Assembly (NCBI GenBank): GCA_965218775.1
Contig: CBDCLS010000005.1
Coordinates: forward strand, 2,170,001-2,234,000
Reading direction: 5' to 3'
DNA length: 64,000 nt
Source of the DNA: CAUZIZ01 sp965218775
GTDB lineage: Bacteria > Acidobacteriota > UBA6911 > RPQK01 > JAJDTT01
A program made the position numbers and the translations under genes. The notes under the pieces are model-generated. The model saw only the letters and a list, made by a program, of their open reading frames with translations, was not told where the DNA came from and did no database searches. This document shows, in pieces, positions 61,640 to 64,000 of this stretch (positions are counted from its first letter, which is position 1; the number at the start of each line of letters is the position of its first letter).

Positions 61640-63265
61640 ATGCCTTCGACTTTACACGCATGTTATACTTCTAGTGAATCAATGTATAGTGGCCAGTGTA
61701 TCGCCCTCCTGTGCATATTTACATCGTTCTCGATCGTCTTACCTGAAGAAGATCGAGATAAGCAGGAGAAAATGCGGCGTGAGGAGGCGGCGAATCACTA
61801 CAAGAATTGGCTCGAGACGGATGTCGTCTACATCATAACAGATGAAGAGCGGGCCGTCTTTAACAAGCTGGGTACAGACGAAGAAAGGGATGCTTTCATT
61901 GAACAGTTCTGGCGTCGCCGTGATCCGGACGCGGGTACCTTCAACGAATTCAAGGAGGAGCATTATCGGCGTATAGCGTACGCGAACGAGCATTTCACGT
62001 CAGGAATTGAGGGCTGGGCGACAGACCGCGGACGCGTTTACATTGGGTTTGGTCGCCCGACGAGTATTGAAGATCACTTGGGAGGACCTTATCGCCGTCG
62101 GCCGGAAGAAGGGGGGGGTGTCACCAGCACTTATGCTTTCCAGCGCTGGTTTTATAACTACATTCCGGGCGTGGGTTCTGGCATTGAAATTGAGTTCGTA
62201 GATAGCAGCAAAACTGGTGAATATCGGATCGCTCTTCGCCCTTCCGAAAAGGACGCCCTCTGGATGAGTGGCGGGGGGGCTACCACCCACGAACGAATGG
62301 GACGGGCGTCTCGAGAAGGGCTCGTAACCTCTGACCTGCTCATGCGTAACTTAGGGCTTCCCGGCGAGTCGAGTTCCTCACGTGGGTCGCGACTTTTTGA
62401 CCGGGTTCGTGAGTATTTTGCACTGACCAAGCCACCGGAACTGAAGTTCAAGGATTTGCGCACGCAAGTCGACACGCGAACCATCTACAATCCAATACCG
62501 CTCAAGGTGTCCGCCGGTGCCTACCGGGTCGCCGACAATGCGTTGCTTGTGCCCCTGACGATTGAAATTCCCGCACGCGAACTAACTTACAAACCATTTG
62601 GGAGTTCTGTTCGACGTGCCGTGATTGCTCTGTACGGTAAGGTGGAAGACCTAGTCGGCAGGACGGTATACGAATTTGAGGATCTGCTTGCGGCCGACAG
62701 TACCAGTCACGCCTCCGACGGTACCCACTTTCTTTACCAGAAGCAGTTGCCATTGGGACCGGGCAGATATAAGGTGACCATCGTTGCGCAAGAACAGGAT
62801 ACTAAGCGTATCGCGAGCACGACCGTTTCGGTTCTCGCTCCTGCTGTCGAAGTGGACGTCTTGGACACAAGCCCACTGGTTCTGGCTAACAGATTTACCT
62901 CATCCTCTCCGAGCGAGACGCTTTCCGATCCTTTTGTTACGCCCAGTGGACTCAAAGTGTATCCCAATGTCGCCGGTGAGTTTGCCGCAGAGTCGACGCT
63001 CCATTTCTATGTCGAAGTGTACGAGGTTGCGGTTGATCAGGCGAGCCAGCGTCCCGCCTTAGAAGCTCTACTCACTCTTTCTTGTGAGGGGAAACCGCTT
63101 GGAACGGAAGAGCCTAAGTTACTGCAACTGGCCGATCGAATTGTATTGCTTAGAACTCTCGATCTAAAGGGGTTGCCTACAGGCTCATTCCAACTGATTT
63201 TGCAGTTACATGACCGCATCTCGGGGCAGCGCCGGGTCAGACACGCAGCCTTCAAGGTTAAATAG
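61640..63265 (+). CDS. GWxTD-domain protein
   Basis: A 541-residue protein with a signal-like N-terminus, a helical region ending FIEQFWRRRDPDAGTFNEF, and the family motif GWATDRGRVYIGFGRP near residue 145. A long beta-rich C-terminal part follows (PLTIEIPARELTY, TSTTVSVLAP-like strands). GWxTD proteins are widespread in Acidobacteria and other soil bacteria and are of unknown function. The first ATG after the IS end is at 61640; ATG at 61682 starts the hydrophobic stretch directly. The insertion sequence ends 11 bp upstream, so the native promoter and maybe the true start are lost. Confidence 0.85.
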   Translation: MPSTLHACYTSSESMYSGQCIALLCIFTSFSIVLPEEDRDKQEKMRREEAANHYKNWLETDVVYIITDEERAVFNKLGTDEERDAFIEQFWRRRDPDAGTFNEFKEEHYRRIAYANEHFTSGIEGWATDRGRVYIGFGRPTSIEDHLGGPYRRRPEEGGGVTSTYAFQRWFYNYIPGVGSGIEIEFVDSSKTGEYRIALRPSEKDALWMSGGGATTHERMGRASREGLVTSDLLMRNLGLPGESSSSRGSRLFDRVREYFALTKPPELKFKDLRTQVDTRTIYNPIPLKVSAGAYRVADNALLVPLTIEIPARELTYKPFGSSVRRAVIALYGKVEDLVGRTVYEFEDLLAADSTSHASDGTHFLYQKQLPLGPGRYKVTIVAQEQDTKRIASTTVSVLAPAVEVDVLDTSPLVLANRFTSSSPSETLSDPFVTPSGLKVYPNVAGEFAAESTLHFYVEVYEVAVDQASQRPALEALLTLSCEGKPLGTEEPKLLQLADRIVLLRTLDLKGLPTGSFQLILQLHDRISGQRRVRHAAFKVK

Positions 63266-63297
63266 ACTGAGCTGATCAAGACCGTCACGAGAGGCTT

Positions 63298-64000
63298 TTA
63301 TCCAAATTGAAATGAGTAAAGTTTGGTCCGTTTGAGCAGAAATTTCAGACGGACAGGCTGCCTAATTAGTTCTGGAAGACTTGTCTTTCCTTGCCAGCTC
63401 ACCGTATGGTGAATCGAGTTACCTGAGAAAGGATCACAAGCCGAGGCCTCGTAACCTGGAATCACCCTCCCTTCGCGGTCCTGCAGTTCAACTCGGACAT
63501 AACCGGCTTTAGAAGCGAATTGCGAATCAGCATTGATGATGATTAGCCTTTCACCATTAAACACGAGGGGCTTGGTCAGCAGCATTCCCTCTGTTGCACC
63601 CGAATCAATCGATACGAATCCGTCTAGGCGAAGCTTGGCAAGACCAATGGCGACAAGTCTCTTTTGCCCATCAAAAGTCTGTCCTAGCGTTTCTAACGAC
63701 TCGAAAGTATGTCGAACGTTCATTCCTGTGTAGTAAATCCAGATCTCATTGCCAACAACAACCGGAGCTGTTGGGTAAATCTGGGCTTCATCCCAACTGC
63801 CCTTAATGCCAACACTCAGAAAAGTCCGTCTGTCCCCTGCGCGTTCCCACCGGTGTCCATCACGGCTAAAGGCTAGCTGGACGTCCATGCGCTGTTGTAA
63901 GCCGGTCAGTTGATCATCGGTGATCGTTTTGTCTTTGGGCCACGGCCAAGGCGGGTCATTGTGATAGATCCAAAGGAGGCCAACGTAGGTACCTTGGTAG
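63298..64000 (-). CDS. Five-bladed propeller protein (GH32-like), 3' part, runs off the window
   Basis: The frame is open from 63298 to the window edge. It reads YVGLLWIYHNDPPWPW, MDVQLAFSRDGHRWERAG, EIWIYYTGMNV and RLDGFVSIDSGATEG, and ends KLYSFQFG. This is the second half of the same architecture as at 9764 and 19928, including the C-terminal sandwich. The 5' half and start codon lie beyond the window. The ATG at 63888 is internal. Confidence 0.75.
   Translation of the reverse strand, partial: YQGTYVGLLWIYHNDPPWPWPKDKTITDDQLTGLQQRMDVQLAFSRDGHRWERAGDRRTFLSVGIKGSWDEAQIYPTAPVVVGNEIWIYYTGMNVRHTFESLETLGQTFDGQKRLVAIGLAKLRLDGFVSIDSGATEGMLLTKPLVFNGERLIIINADSQFASKAGYVRVELQDREGRVIPGYEASACDPFSGNSIHHTVSWQGKTSLPELIRQPVRLKFLLKRTKLYSFQFG

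Overview
The window looks like a chromosome segment of a heterotrophic, GC-rich bacterium, most likely Acidobacteriota. This is inferred from a GWxTD-domain protein, an Oar-like TonB-dependent receptor fragment, two CRTAC1-type FG-GAP/ASPIC-UnbV proteins beside TPR proteins, and the PSD1/DUF1501, DUF1080 and Gfo/Idh/MocA proteins shared by Acidobacteria, Planctomycetes and Verrucomicrobia. No rRNA or tRNA gene was seen. The region is a mosaic of intact metabolic genes, many gene fragments that end at sharp junctions, and nested mobile elements.

0-9 kb: a truncated copy of an MFS transporter/zinc alcohol dehydrogenase pair, a 3' piece of GTP-dependent PEP carboxykinase, an RbsA/RbsC-type sugar ABC transporter whose upstream part is cut off by an IS91 transposase remnant, two sialidase-like genes (one broken) and a phytanoyl-CoA dioxygenase. 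9-19.7 kb: a palindromic 175-bp MITE, a Tat-exported five-bladed propeller protein, two collapsed PSD1/DUF1501 operons, a well-bounded IS256 element, an M19 dipeptidase, DUF1080 and two Gfo/Idh/MocA oxidoreductases. 19.9-26 kb: a second propeller gene with one in-frame stop, the complete copy of the MFS/dehydrogenase pair, a PIN-like protein of unknown role and a large inverted repeat.

26-33 kb: an intact PSD1 gene followed by two DUF1501 genes, then a frameshifted c-type cytochrome lipoprotein. 33-37 kb: a mobile-type island with a winged-helix gene split by the second MITE, a frameshifted ArdC-like antirestriction protein, an ECF sigma factor, a ribbon-helix-helix protein and an unknown helical protein. 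37-52 kb: an M50 protease, further fragments, DUF1080, a PhoU remnant, tandem PHP-domain lipoprotein-like genes, two CRTAC1 proteins, a TPR protein, an MFS transporter and a DapA-family aldolase.

52.6-57.1 kb holds the most notable feature: a complete four-gene transposon with 13-bp terminal inverted repeats and a 6-bp target duplication. It carries a zinc-ribbon protein, a Mu/TnsB-like DDE transposase, an ExeA/TnsC-like AAA ATPase and a RepA/RecA-like ATPase, and it sits inside the 5' leader of an older insertion sequence. 57.4-64 kb: a TPR protein, a sodium:solute symporter fragment, an ISKra4 element with its zinc-binding accessory gene, the GWxTD protein and the end of another propeller gene.

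Read together, the intact metabolic genes fit uptake and oxidation of sugars or sugar-like compounds: ABC and MFS transporters, exported propeller hydrolase-like proteins and DUF1080 domains, then Gfo/Idh/MocA and zinc dehydrogenases and an aldolase. Much of the region is being reshaped by transposition, deletion and short duplications.
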